Assembly (NCBI GenBank): GCA_937923175.1
Contig: CALALB010000037.1
Location: 1 to 64,000 of the forward strand
Direction of reading: 5' to 3'
Source of the DNA: an uncultured Chromatiaceae bacterium
GTDB lineage: Bacteria; Pseudomonadota; Gammaproteobacteria; Chromatiales; Chromatiaceae
Length of the DNA stretch: 64,000 nucleotides
The translations under genes and the position numbers were made by a program. Every line of letters begins with the position of its first letter. Position 1 is the stretch's first letter. The notes below the pieces were generated by a model that saw only the letters and a program-made list of their open reading frames with translations, did no database searches and had not been told where the DNA came from. Below, piece by piece: positions 42,686 through 51,922 of the stretch.

Positions 42686-45469
42686 CTACAGATTTTGCGT
42701 CGCCTGCGCCTTGAGCGCCGCATGCGCCGCGGCCAGGCGGGCGATCGGCACGCGCGGGGCCGAACAGCTCACGTAGTTCAGCCCGATCTCATGGCAGAAG
42801 GCGATCGAGCGCGGATGGCCGCCATGCTCGCCGCAGATCCCGACCTCCAGATCCGGTTTGACCGAGCGCCCCCAGTCGACCGCCAGCTTCATCAGCTTGC
42901 CAACACCCTTGACATCCAGGACCTCGAAGGGATTGTCCTGCAATAATCCAGACTGGTTATAAAGAGGCAGGAATTTGTTCTCGGCATCCTCGCGCGAGAA
43001 CGAGAAGGTCGCCTGGGTGAGATCATTGGTGCCAAACGAGAAGAACTCGGCCTCCTCAGCCAGCGAATCGGCTCGCATACAGGCGCGTACCACCTCAATC
43101 ATGGTCCCAAATTTGAAGTCAACCGGTTTGCCATAACGCGCCTGGATCTCGGCATGGATGTCGGCGACATAGCCTTTGACCTTGCGCAGCTCCTGGACCG
43201 TACAGACCTGGGGCACCATGATCTGGGGATGGACCTCGATGCCAGCCTTGGTGCATTCAGCAGCCGCCTCGAGGATTGCGCGGATCTGCATCTGATAGAT
43301 CTCGGGGAAGGTCATACCGAGACGCACCCCCCGGTGCCCGAGCATGGGGTTGGTCTCATACAGGGCCCGCACCTTTTTGAGCATCGCCTCCTTCTTGGCG
43401 ATCGCCTCCTCGACGACCGCCGGATCGATCAGGTGATGCACCCGCTCGATTTCCAGACGCGACCCCTCCGGGACATGGATCAATCCGACCGAGCCAGCGA
43501 GCACCCCGAGTCCCCGCGCCATCTGGGCAAGCGTCCGCAGTTCCTTGAGCTCGCGCTCGAGCACATGCTCATCTGGCAAGAACTCATGGATCGGGGGATC
43601 CAAGAGCCGGATCGTGACCGGATAGGGCGACATGACCTCGAAGAGCTCATAGAAGTCCTGGCGCTGCATGGGCAGCAGACGATCGAGGGCGGCGCGCCTT
43701 TGCTCTGCGCTTTCGGCGACGATCATCTCGATGACGATCGGCAAACGATCGACGGCGTTGAACATCCGCTCGGTCCGGGCCAACCCGATCCCAACGGCTC
43801 CATAGCGGCGCGCGCGGCGGGCATCGTCTGGGGTATCTGCATTGGCCAGGACATGCAGGCGGGCGATCGAATCGGCCCACCCGAGCAGGGTATTGAGCTC
43901 AGGGGTAAACTCGGGCTCGACCGTGGGGATCTCACCGAGATAGACCTTGCCCGTGGTCCCATCGATGGTGATGACCTCGCCCTCCTTGAAGCTCACCAGA
44001 CCTACCCGCGCCTCGCGCCGCTCGACATCGACCTGGATGCCTTCAGCGCCCGCCACACAGGGCTTGCCCATGCCGCGCGCGACCACCGCGGCATGCGAGG
44101 TCTTGCCGCCGCGCGAGGTGAGTATCCCCACCGAGGCAAAGAACCCATGGATATCCTCGGGCTTGGTCTCCTCACGCACCAGGATCACCTTAAGCCCCTG
44201 ACCCTTGCCGAGCTGCTCAGCGCGATCGGCATCAAAGACCGCGATCCCTGAGGCCGCCCCTGGGGATGCCGCCAGACCCAAGGCCACGGGCTCCGCCTTG
44301 GCATTGGGATCGAGGCGCGGAAAGAGCATCTGTTCGAGCGACTCGGGCGGGATGCGCAGCAGGGCCTCCTCCTTGGTGATCAGACCCTCGCGCTCCATCT
44401 CGACCGAGGTGCGCACCAGGGCCAAGGTATTCATCTTGCCGTTGCGGGTCTGCAGGCAATAGAGCTTGCCGCGCTCGATGGTGAACTCGAAATCTTGGAC
44501 CTCGCGATAATGGCTCTCGAGCTTCTGGCGCAGTTCCTCGAGCTGTTCAGCAAGCTCAGGCATCTCGACCTGAAGATAGTCGAGCGGCTTCGGGGTGCGG
44601 ATCCCTGCGACGACATCCTCACCCTGGGCATTGACCAGATATTCGCCATAAAGCTTGTTTTCGCCGGTGGCCGGGTTGCGGGTAAAGCCCACCCCGGTCG
44701 CCGAATCATTGCCACGGTTGCCAAAGACCATGGTCACCACATTGACCGCGGTCCCATTGGCCATGTCAGGGGTGATGTTAAACTGCTTGCGATAATCGAC
44801 CGCCCGCTTGCCCATCCAAGAGTTGAACACCGCCTTGATCGCGATCTCGAGCTGCTCATAGGGGTCAGCGGGGAAAGGACTCCCGGTCTGTTCCTCGACG
44901 ATCCGCAAAAACCGCTCGCAGACCGCGCGCAGATCATCGGCAGAGAGATCCACGTCCTGCTTGGCATGCGCAGACTCTTTGGCCGCCGCAAATGCCTGAT
45001 CAAACAATTCATCCCTGACCCCCAATGCCACCTTACCGAAGAGCTGGATGAAACGCCGATAGGAGTCATAGGCGAAACGAGGGTCGCCTGTGGCCTGGAT
45101 CACCCCCTGGAGGGTGTCGCTGTTGAGTCCAAGATTGAGGATGGTATCCATCATCCCCGGCATCGAGATCGCCGAGCCCGAGCGCACCGAGACCAATAAG
45201 GGATTGTCGGGATTGCCGAATCCCTTGCCGGTTTTCTGCTCCAAGATCCGCATCTGGTCGCGCACCTGTTCGATGAGACCAGGTGGCAGGGCGCGGTTTG
45301 GATCCTCGAGATAGGCCAGACAGGCCTCGGTGGTAATGACAAAGCCCGGCGGGACATTGAGCCCAATCTGGGTCATCTCGCATAGATTGGCCCCTTTGCC
45401 ACCAAGGAGCCTCTTGTTCTTGCCGTCGCCCTCTTCAAAGGCAAAGACATATTTCTTCATGGTGTCCAT
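42686..45469 (-). CDS. ppdK: Pyruvate, phosphate dikinase
   Basis: PpdK interconverts pyruvate, ATP and phosphate with phosphoenolpyruvate, AMP and diphosphate. The 927-residue protein has an ATP-grasp N-terminus (KNKRLLGGKGANLCEMTQIG), the phospho-histidine loop GGKTSHAAVVARGMGKPC around residue 455, and the C-terminal PEP/pyruvate barrel with GICGEHGGHP near the end. The first ATG (45469) has AGAGAGG six bases upstream and is preferred over the second at 45460. It is divergent from valS. In an autotroph it could support gluconeogenesis or PEP supply (inference). Confidence 0.96.
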   Translation of the reverse strand: MDTMKKYVFAFEEGDGKNKRLLGGKGANLCEMTQIGLNVPPGFVITTEACLAYLEDPNRALPPGLIEQVRDQMRILEQKTGKGFGNPDNPLLVSVRSGSAISMPGMMDTILNLGLNSDTLQGVIQATGDPRFAYDSYRRFIQLFGKVALGVRDELFDQAFAAAKESAHAKQDVDLSADDLRAVCERFLRIVEEQTGSPFPADPYEQLEIAIKAVFNSWMGKRAVDYRKQFNITPDMANGTAVNVVTMVFGNRGNDSATGVGFTRNPATGENKLYGEYLVNAQGEDVVAGIRTPKPLDYLQVEMPELAEQLEELRQKLESHYREVQDFEFTIERGKLYCLQTRNGKMNTLALVRTSVEMEREGLITKEEALLRIPPESLEQMLFPRLDPNAKAEPVALGLAASPGAASGIAVFDADRAEQLGKGQGLKVILVREETKPEDIHGFFASVGILTSRGGKTSHAAVVARGMGKPCVAGAEGIQVDVERREARVGLVSFKEGEVITIDGTTGKVYLGEIPTVEPEFTPELNTLLGWADSIARLHVLANADTPDDARRARRYGAVGIGLARTERMFNAVDRLPIVIEMIVAESAEQRRAALDRLLPMQRQDFYELFEVMSPYPVTIRLLDPPIHEFLPDEHVLERELKELRTLAQMARGLGVLAGSVGLIHVPEGSRLEIERVHHLIDPAVVEEAIAKKEAMLKKVRALYETNPMLGHRGVRLGMTFPEIYQMQIRAILEAAAECTKAGIEVHPQIMVPQVCTVQELRKVKGYVADIHAEIQARYGKPVDFKFGTMIEVVRACMRADSLAEEAEFFSFGTNDLTQATFSFSREDAENKFLPLYNQSGLLQDNPFEVLDVKGVGKLMKLAVDWGRSVKPDLEVGICGEHGGHPRSIAFCHEIGLNYVSCSAPRVPIARLAAAHAALKAQATQNL

Positions 45470-45610
45470 GGGTCGCCTCTCTCATCTGGGGTGGATATAC
45501 GGCAGCTGACATGCTGCCATATTCTGGCGATGCGGGGTATCTCTTGAGAGGTCAATGCCAAGCCTAGCCATTCATCTCGGTCCAGGACCCCGAACGCCTC
45601 CTGGCCCTGG

Positions 45611-45616
45611 GGTATA
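45611..45616 (+). promoter_or_regulatory. Possible -10 box for valS
   Basis: TATACT lies about 45 bases before the valS ATG and closely matches the sigma-70 -10 consensus, but no good -35 box is visible at the expected distance. This is a weak proposal. Confidence 0.3.
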
Positions 45617-45660
45617 CTTCGGTTCTCAGAAATCCCTGTGACCGAGATAAAGATCCACTC

Positions 45661-48504
45661 ATGCTGGATAAGACCTACGATCCTAAGCACATTGAGAACC
45701 ATTGGTACTGCCTGTGGGAAGAACGCGGCTATTTCGCGCCAACCACTCACCCCCGCCCAGGTCGGGGGGTCTATTGCATTATGATCCCCCCGCCCAATGT
45801 CACCGGCAGCCTGCATATGGGCCATGCCTTTCAGGACACCATCATGGACGCCCTGATCCGCTATCACCGGATGCTCGGCGATCGCACCCTCTGGCAGGCG
45901 GGCACAGACCATGCGGGGATTGCCACCCAGATGGTTGTGGAACGCCTGATCGAAGCGGAAGGCAAGACCCGCCACGACTATGGGCGCGAGGCATTTATCG
46001 AGCGGGTCTGGGCCTGGAAGGCCGAGTCAGGTGGGACCATCACCCGCCAATTGCGCCGGCTGGGGGCCTCGCTCGATTGGGCGACCGAGCGTTTTACCCT
46101 GGACGAGGGTCTGTCGGCCGCGGTACGCGAGGTCTTCGTCCGGCTTTATGAGGAAGGCTTGATCTATCGCGGCAAGCGTCTGGTCAACTGGGACCCGGTG
46201 CTCCATACCGCGGTTTCGGACCTCGAGGTCCTGGCCGAAGAGGAAGAGGGGTTTATGTGGGATATCCGCTATCCACTGGTCCAACCTGGTGCCGCCGATC
46301 CCCTCCATCTCATCGTTTCGACCACCAGACCCGAGACCCTGCTGGGCGACTGCGCGGTTGCGATCAACCCCGAGGATAGCCGTTATCGGCATCTGATCGG
46401 CTCATGGGTCGAGCTGCCCTTGACCGGCCGACGCATCCCAATCATTGCCGATGACTATGCCGATCCCGAGTTTGGCACCGGCTGCGTCAAGATCACTCCG
46501 GCGCATGATTTCAATGACTATCAGGTCTGGCTGAGACATCGCGATGAGCAGGCGATTGCCGAGCAACCGCACGCCGGCCTGATCAATATCTTCACCCCAG
46601 ATGCCCGTATCCGACCCAATACCCCAGAGGAAGACAGACTCATCCCGCCGGCCTATATCGGGCTTGATCGCTATGCCGCGCGCGAACGGATCGTCGAGGA
46701 CCTTAAGGCTGCAGGCCTGTTGGCTGCAGTACGCGCGCATCGCTTGCAGCAACCGCGTGGCGACCGTTCAGGGGCGGTGATCGAGCCTTATCTGACCGAT
46801 CAGTGGTTTGTGCGCGTCGGACCCCTGGCCGATCCGGCTATCCGCGCGGTCGAGGAAGGGCGTATCCGTTTCGTGCCGGAGAGCTGGAAACACACCTATT
46901 TTGAATGGATGCGCAATATCCAGGACTGGTGTATCAGCCGCCAGATCTGGTGGGGACACCGCATCCCAGCCTGGTATGACGAGCAAGGCAATGTCTATGT
47001 CGGGCGTTCCGAGCAGGAGGTCCGGACCACATACGGTCTTAGTCGAGAGGTCGCGCTCGTCCAGGACCCAGATGTCCTGGATACCTGGTTCAGCTCAGCG
47101 CTTTGGCCCTTTAGCACCCTCGGTTGGCCTGAGGAGACCGAGCGTCTCAAGACCTTTTATCCGACCTCGGTCCTGGTGACCGGTTTCGACATCATCTTCT
47201 TCTGGGTCGCGCGCATGATTATGCTGGGGCTGCGCTTCATGAGGGATGTCCCCTTCCGCGAGGTCTATATCCATGGTCTGGTGCGCGATCAAAACGGCGA
47301 CAAGATGTCCAAGTCCAAGGGCAATATTCTCGATCCCCTGGATCTGATCGATGGGATCGACCTGGAGTCCTTGGTCGCCAAGCGCACCACCGGTCTGATG
47401 CAGCCGCATCTGGCCGAGCGTATCGCCCGCGACACCCGCAGAGATTTTCCCAACGGCATCCCCCCATTCGGGACCGATGCATTGCGCATGACCTTCGCCT
47501 CGTTGGCAAGCACAGGTCGCGATATCAAGTTCGATCTGGGGCGGATCGAGGGCTATCGCAATTTCTGTAATAAGCTATGGAATGCCGCCCGCTATGTCCT
47601 AATGAATACTGAGGGCCAAGACTGCGGGCTTGGGTCAGACCCCATCGAGCTTTCAGCTGCCGATCGCTGGATCCGCAGCGAGCTACAATGCACCATTCAG
47701 GCGGTCATCGAATCGATCGAGTCCTACCGCTTCGATCTGGCAGCCCAGGCGCTCTATGGGTTTACCTGGGATGAGTTCTGCGACTGGTATCTCGAGCTGT
47801 CCAAGCCGGTCTTAAACGATCCCGCAGTCTCAGCAGCGGCCAAGCGCGGCACCAGACGCACCCTGGTGCAGACCTTAGAGACCCTGCTGCGCCTGCTCCA
47901 TCCCCTCATGCCCTTTATCACCGAGGAGATCTGGCAGAAGCTCAGGCATCTAGCCGGGGTCGAGGGCGAATCGATCATGCTTGCCCCCTACCCAGTCTAT
48001 GACCCGAGCGCGCTCGACGAGCAGGCGACCGCCGAGATCGCCTGGGTCAAACAATGCATCCTGGGGATCCGGCGGATCAAGGGCGAGATGAATATTGCAC
48101 CCGGCAAGCCGGTGCCGGTTTTGATTGCCAATGCATCGGCGCAGGATCGCCAGTGGCTTGAAACGGCCAGGCCCTATCTGGATTTCTTGGTGCGGACCGA
48201 ATCGATCAGGATCCTCGAGGATGAATCCCAGGCGCCCCAATCGGCAATCGCCCTGGTCGGATCCATGAAAATCCTGATCCCGCTTGCCGGTCTGATCGAT
48301 CGATCAGCGGAGCTGAAACGCCTGGATAAGGAAATCGCACGCCTCAGCGATGAGATCGCGCGTCTTGAGACCAAGCTCGCCAATTCCGAGTTTATCGCCA
48401 AGGCAAAGCCCGAGGTGGTCGAACAGGAGCGCCGCAAGCTCCATGCCCGGCGCGCAGCACTCGCTGAACTGGGGGGACAGCGCGCTAGGATAGTTGCGCT
48501 TTGA
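45661..48504 (+). CDS. valS: Valyl-tRNA synthetase
   Basis: ValS charges tRNA(Val). The 947-residue protein begins [16 protein letters not shown] and carries [16 protein letters not shown] with the HIGH-type motif, an editing (CP1) domain containing the [17 protein letters not shown] block, KMSKS in [16 protein letters not shown], an anticodon-binding domain, and a C-terminal coiled-coil arm (about 870-945). Its length is normal. A TATACT hexamer lies at 45611-45616. A strong hairpin follows the gene. Confidence 0.97.
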   Translation: MLDKTYDPKHIENHWYCLWEERGYFAPTTHPRPGRGVYCIMIPPPNVTGSLHMGHAFQDTIMDALIRYHRMLGDRTLWQAGTDHAGIATQMVVERLIEAEGKTRHDYGREAFIERVWAWKAESGGTITRQLRRLGASLDWATERFTLDEGLSAAVREVFVRLYEEGLIYRGKRLVNWDPVLHTAVSDLEVLAEEEEGFMWDIRYPLVQPGAADPLHLIVSTTRPETLLGDCAVAINPEDSRYRHLIGSWVELPLTGRRIPIIADDYADPEFGTGCVKITPAHDFNDYQVWLRHRDEQAIAEQPHAGLINIFTPDARIRPNTPEEDRLIPPAYIGLDRYAARERIVEDLKAAGLLAAVRAHRLQQPRGDRSGAVIEPYLTDQWFVRVGPLADPAIRAVEEGRIRFVPESWKHTYFEWMRNIQDWCISRQIWWGHRIPAWYDEQGNVYVGRSEQEVRTTYGLSREVALVQDPDVLDTWFSSALWPFSTLGWPEETERLKTFYPTSVLVTGFDIIFFWVARMIMLGLRFMRDVPFREVYIHGLVRDQNGDKMSKSKGNILDPLDLIDGIDLESLVAKRTTGLMQPHLAERIARDTRRDFPNGIPPFGTDALRMTFASLASTGRDIKFDLGRIEGYRNFCNKLWNAARYVLMNTEGQDCGLGSDPIELSAADRWIRSELQCTIQAVIESIESYRFDLAAQALYGFTWDEFCDWYLELSKPVLNDPAVSAAAKRGTRRTLVQTLETLLRLLHPLMPFITEEIWQKLRHLAGVEGESIMLAPYPVYDPSALDEQATAEIAWVKQCILGIRRIKGEMNIAPGKPVPVLIANASAQDRQWLETARPYLDFLVRTESIRILEDESQAPQSAIALVGSMKILIPLAGLIDRSAELKRLDKEIARLSDEIARLETKLANSEFIAKAKPEVVEQERRKLHARRAALAELGGQRARIVAL

Positions 48505-48582
48505 GCATGGCGAAGGCTGGGGGAAAAAGGTCGAGGATGCCCGAGGCCTTGGGTCAGATTGTACCGCCTGGGAAGATTTCAA

Positions 48583-48623
48583 AAAGGCCTGCCCCACCGG
48601 CAAGCGCTCGTGGACAGGCCTTT
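48583..48623 (+). terminator. Terminator-like hairpin after valS
   Basis: AAAGGCCTGCCC (48583-48594) can pair with GGACAGGCCTTT (48612-48623) with one mismatch across a 17-base loop, about 80 bases after the valS stop. A-rich and T-rich arms suit a bidirectional intrinsic terminator. Confidence 0.65.
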
Positions 48624-48673
48624 GATTGCTCCGCCATTCCAGCTTGCAAATGACGCATCAGAGGCTTGGGATA

Positions 48674-48689
48674 CCCTTTGGATAAAGGG
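48674..48689. repeat. CCCTTT-GGAT-AAAGGG hairpin (copy of a small recurring motif)
   Basis: A perfect 6-base-pair stem with a GGAT loop. Related copies lie at 11462-11475 (CCTTTGGATAAAGG) and 63108-63125 (ATCCCTGGATAAAGGGAT), all in gaps between genes. The function is unknown; it could be a small dispersed repeat or a terminator core. Confidence 0.5.
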
Positions 48690-48733
48690 CTAGGCTTAGG
48701 GAGCCTGCATCCAGGGATGGGCGCAAGATGCGC

Positions 48734-48937
48734 TCAATGACTCTGTTTGATCCACTGGGCGAAATTGTCGGCGTTCTTCTCCTCGCCGTCGGCATAGCCG
48801 GCCTCATAGGCAGGGGTTATGCGCTGCTGCTCACGCTTGGGGTTTTGCAGATAGCCGCATTGCCATCCCTGGATATACTCGTCGTCAACGCCCATCTGTT
48901 CCATCTTGGTCACAGCATCATAGTAAAACTGATTCAT
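48734..48937 (-). CDS. Conserved-looking small protein of unknown function (67 residues)
   Basis: The 67-residue soluble protein has two glycine-aromatic motifs: YIQGWQCGYLQNPKR and, further on, AYEAGYADGEEKN. The spacing loosely recalls ribosome modulation factor, which also has GY-xx-G repeats, but the motif order differs and I would not assign that function. GGAG lies 12 bases upstream of the ATG and the composition is not the Arg/Pro-rich type of chance frames, so it is probably a real gene. It stands alone between valS and bepA. Confidence 0.6.
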   Translation of the reverse strand: MNQFYYDAVTKMEQMGVDDEYIQGWQCGYLQNPKREQQRITPAYEAGYADGEEKNADNFAQWIKQSH

Positions 48938-49195
48938 AGGTCTGCGGTCTCCAAGTCAGTTGTTGATAGGTCCGCGCACTCATCCTGGCCTCGCCCAGGC
49001 GCCGCTCACTGAGCGCGACAAGGCCATTGCGTCATGCGGACGCCGCTAGATCGGCGAGATCTCAAACAAATCGACAATGAAATTTCAAGAATACAGTGTT
49101 TTTCTAATAGACAGCAAGCCAAGCAGGGTGTCTGACCTCGCCTGTTTAGCAGGGCCAGCTGCCTCGTTTAGGATAGCCTTTCCATCGAGCGCATC

Positions 49196-50680
49196 ATGAT
49201 TAGGATCAAATCCCGCAATTTCAACCCGCAACTTGGGCTGGCCCTCCTGGCGCTCTGGGTCACTGTTCTCCCCCAAATCCAGGCCCAGGAGGCGCAACTC
49301 CCCGAGATGGGCAGTCCTGCCGAGGCGCTGATGACGCCTGGGGCAGAGCGCAGGCTCGGTCAATCATTCATCCGCAGGGTGCGCGAAACCCTGCCCTTGC
49401 TCGATGATCCGTTGATCCTGGATTATATCGAGAGTCTCGGGGTCCAATTGTTGGCTGCAGCACACGAGGACCCCAACGGCTTTCAGTTCTTCATCATTGA
49501 TCAATCTGTGGTCAATGCGCTCGCCGGTCCAGGCGGGCATATCGGCGTCTATACAGGTCTGATCCTGGCGACCGAGACCGAAAGCGAGCTGGCGGCGGTG
49601 ATCGCCCATGAGATCGCCCATGTCACCCAGCGCCATCTATTGCGGTCATTGGAGGAGCAAAACAGACTGCTGTTGCCGAGCGCGGCGCTCTTGATCGCCG
49701 GCGTGATCCTCGGCGCCCAGGTCTCGGGCGATGCGGGGGCTGCGGCGATCGCTGGGGCCCAGGCCGCGGTACTCCAGCGCCAGATCAATTTCACCCGGGA
49801 ATATGAGCAGGAGGCCGATCGCCTGGGGATTGCGATGCTGGCCCAGGCCGGTTTCGATCCCTATGCCATGGCTGGATGTTTCGGGCGCCTGTCTCGATCG
49901 GGTCAGATCACCGAGACCAATGTGCCCGAGCTGCTGCGCACTCATCCGGTCAATGCCAACCGGATCGCCGAGGCACTCGCCCGAGCCGACGCCTTTGGCG
50001 CCCGCCAACGCCCCGACAGCCTGCGCTTTCACTTAACCCGTGCCGCCCTGCGCGAGCGCGCCTATACGCGCCCAGAACAGGCGATCGCCCATTTCAGCGC
50101 AACCCTCCAATCAGGCCGCTATCGCGAGTTACAGGCCGAACACTACGGTCATGCTCTAGCCTTGGTGCGCGCCGGTCGGCCTGAAGCAGCCCGCGCCGCC
50201 TTGGCGCAGGCAAGGCAGGGGCAACAGCAGCTTGCCGAGTTCGTGATCCTGGAGGCGCGGATTGATCTCGAACAGGGCCAAACCGAGCAGGCCCTGCGCA
50301 GGCTAAGGAATGCAATTTCGCTGGCTCCGGAACACTGGCCGCTTCGCCTCGCCTATGCCGAGTCGCTCCTCAAAACCGGGCGGGCGGCGCAGGCAATCGA
50401 CGAACTGCTCGCTGTCTCCAGGCTGCGCCCTGGCAATCCGCTATTGTACAATAAGTTGGAGCAGGCAGCGATCCGCGCCGGAAACCTAGGGGCAACCCAC
50501 AGGTTTCGTGCCGAACGGCTTTATGTCGAGGGTGAACGCGAGCTTGCAATTAAGCAGCTTGAGATCGCGTTGCGGCAGCGCGATCTACCCTATCACGAGG
50601 CTGCGCGCATCCAGGCGCGTCTTGAAACCTGGAAAGAAGAACACAACACCAAACCCAATCAGCGAGGAGAACGACGATGA
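49196..50680 (+). CDS. bepA: M48 family metalloprotease with TPR domain (BepA/YfgC-like)
   Basis: This is a periplasmic protease and chaperone that monitors outer-membrane protein assembly in E. coli. The N-terminus has a signal peptide (LGLALLALWVTVLPQIQAQ). The zinc site HEIAHVTQRH (HExxH) and the third ligand in EYEQEADRLGIAML follow, then a C-terminal region with several TPR-like helices (about residues 280-480). The 494-residue length matches BepA. Its last bases overlap the soxY start (ATGA), so it may be translated together with soxYZ. Confidence 0.9.
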   Translation: MIRIKSRNFNPQLGLALLALWVTVLPQIQAQEAQLPEMGSPAEALMTPGAERRLGQSFIRRVRETLPLLDDPLILDYIESLGVQLLAAAHEDPNGFQFFIIDQSVVNALAGPGGHIGVYTGLILATETESELAAVIAHEIAHVTQRHLLRSLEEQNRLLLPSAALLIAGVILGAQVSGDAGAAAIAGAQAAVLQRQINFTREYEQEADRLGIAMLAQAGFDPYAMAGCFGRLSRSGQITETNVPELLRTHPVNANRIAEALARADAFGARQRPDSLRFHLTRAALRERAYTRPEQAIAHFSATLQSGRYRELQAEHYGHALALVRAGRPEAARAALAQARQGQQQLAEFVILEARIDLEQGQTEQALRRLRNAISLAPEHWPLRLAYAESLLKTGRAAQAIDELLAVSRLRPGNPLLYNKLEQAAIRAGNLGATHRFRAERLYVEGERELAIKQLEIALRQRDLPYHEAARIQARLETWKEEHNTKPNQRGERR

Positions 50681-51132
50681 TCGATCCTAAACGCCGAGCC
50701 CTGATCATGAGCGCCTTGACCGGTTGCGCCGCCTGGCTGGGATCCCGCCTGGCCTGGGCCGAATGGAATGCCGCCGCCTTCCATTCCAAAGACGTGGCCA
50801 GCGCCTTGAAGGGGCTTTTAGGTACGGATAGTCCTGAGACCAGCGACCGTATCCAGATCAAGGCCCCAGACATCGCCGAAAACGGTGCGGTGGTTCCGAT
50901 CACAGTCGAGACCGATCTCCCCGAGGTACGTTCCATCAGCCTTATCGCTGCCAAAAACCCCAATCCATTGGTAGCCTCCTTCGAGTTCGTCGACCCCAAG
51001 GTTACTCCCTTCATTTCGACCCGCATCAAGATGGCCGAGACCGCCGATGTCATCGCTGTGGTTCAGTCCGGCGACAAGTTCTATCAGAACGCCCGCGCCG
51101 TCAAGGTCACTATCGGTGGCTGTGGCGGTTAA
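50677..51132 (+). CDS. soxY: Thiosulfate oxidation carrier protein SoxY
   Basis: SoxY carries sulfur intermediates on a C-terminal cysteine in the periplasmic Sox pathway. The 151-residue precursor has a twin-arginine-type leader (DPKRRALIMSALTGCAAWLG, ending near AWA) and terminates in the GGCGG swinging arm that bears the sulfur-binding cysteine. AGGAG precedes the ATG. It overlaps bepA by four bases and is followed by soxZ. No soxB, soxXA or soxCD genes are in the window, in line with the split sox loci of Chromatiaceae. Confidence 0.96.
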   Translation: MIDPKRRALIMSALTGCAAWLGSRLAWAEWNAAAFHSKDVASALKGLLGTDSPETSDRIQIKAPDIAENGAVVPITVETDLPEVRSISLIAAKNPNPLVASFEFVDPKVTPFISTRIKMAETADVIAVVQSGDKFYQNARAVKVTIGGCGG

Positions 51133-51164
51133 GTGTTTAGCGTATCAAACGGAGAATCTGGACG

Positions 51165-51479
51165 ATGTCAGAAATGAAGATCCGCGCCAAGATCGAGGGC
51201 GATGAGACCGTAGTGAAATGCCTGATGACCCACCCGATGGAGACCGGCATGCGCAAGGACAGCAAGACCGGCGAGCTCATTCCTGCCCACTTTATCCAGG
51301 AGGTCATCTGCAAACACAAAGACAGGGTCGTATTAAAGGCCTCGTTTAGCGGCGGTGTCTCGCAAAATCCCTATCTCTCGTTCAAATTTAAGGGAGGGGC
51401 TGCCGGCGATCCGCTCGAGATCAGCTGGACCGACAACAAGGGCGAAAGCCAAAGCGCCAAGGTCGAGATCCAAACCTGA
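51165..51479 (+). CDS. soxZ: Thiosulfate oxidation carrier complex protein SoxZ
   Basis: SoxZ is the partner of SoxY in the heterodimeric sulfur carrier. The 104-residue protein has no signal peptide, as expected, because it is exported with SoxY. It has the family pattern RAKIEGDETVVKCLMTHPME, then GELIPAHFIQEV and a GGVSQNPYLSFKFKG segment. GGAG lies upstream of the ATG. It follows soxY by 32 bases and is followed by a long-stem hairpin. Confidence 0.96.
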   Translation: MSEMKIRAKIEGDETVVKCLMTHPMETGMRKDSKTGELIPAHFIQEVICKHKDRVVLKASFSGGVSQNPYLSFKFKGGAAGDPLEISWTDNKGESQSAKVEIQT

Positions 51480-51498
51480 TCCGCTGGTCTTAAACCAA

Positions 51499-51537
51499 GA
51501 CGCAGTCTCGATCGAACAAGGGATCAGTGACTGCGTC
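51499..51537 (+). terminator. Hairpin after soxZ
   Basis: GACGCAGTC (51499-51507) pairs perfectly with GACTGCGTC (51529-51537) across a 21-base loop, 20 bases after the soxZ stop. No long T-run follows, so it may stabilise the 3' end or act as a weak terminator. Confidence 0.55.
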
Positions 51538-51655
51538 CTTCCCTAACCGCCAGCCTGGTTGCGGGGTCTCCCTTGCCCCGGTCTCTCGGAACCAGGGTCG
51601 CTCCTCTAAGCTGCAACTATGGATCAAGGGCCAAACTACCCCTGCTAGGCCGGCC

Positions 51656-51850
51656 ATCAAGGCAGTCATCCTGGCCGGTGGATTTGGCACCCGGATTTCC
51701 GAGGCATCCCATCTGAAACCCAAGCCCATGATCGAGATCGGTGGCATGCCGATTCCCGGGCGGATCATGAAGCTCTATATCCATCATGGCATCACCGATC
51801 TTGTCATCTGTTGCGGCTATAAGGGCTAGGTGATCAAGGAATATTTATGG
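51656..51850 (+). pseudogene. Fragment of glucose-1-phosphate cytidylyltransferase (rfbF-like)
   Basis: About 64 codons match the N-terminus of RfbF-type nucleotidyltransferases: [32 protein letters not shown] and [12 protein letters not shown]. The usual start Met is read as ATC, a TAG stops the frame where relatives have tyrosine (51827-51829), and VIKEYL continues beyond it before homology ends. Three quarters of the gene is missing. CDP-glucose synthesis normally feeds surface-sugar pathways, none of which are nearby. It lies between soxZ and the CbiX-like gene. Confidence 0.8.
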
Positions 51851-51922
51851 CCATGGGCCTTCGCGAAAGGCCCTTGGGCGGGGAGGTCTGATCAGTGGCG
51901 GTTGATTCAGCAATCGGGTTAT

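Noticed and set aside
43154-44251. A 365-codon plus-strand open frame opposite ppdK
   Set aside because: Lies wholly antisense to a clear pyruvate phosphate dikinase gene; arises from GC-rich codon usage and shows no domain.
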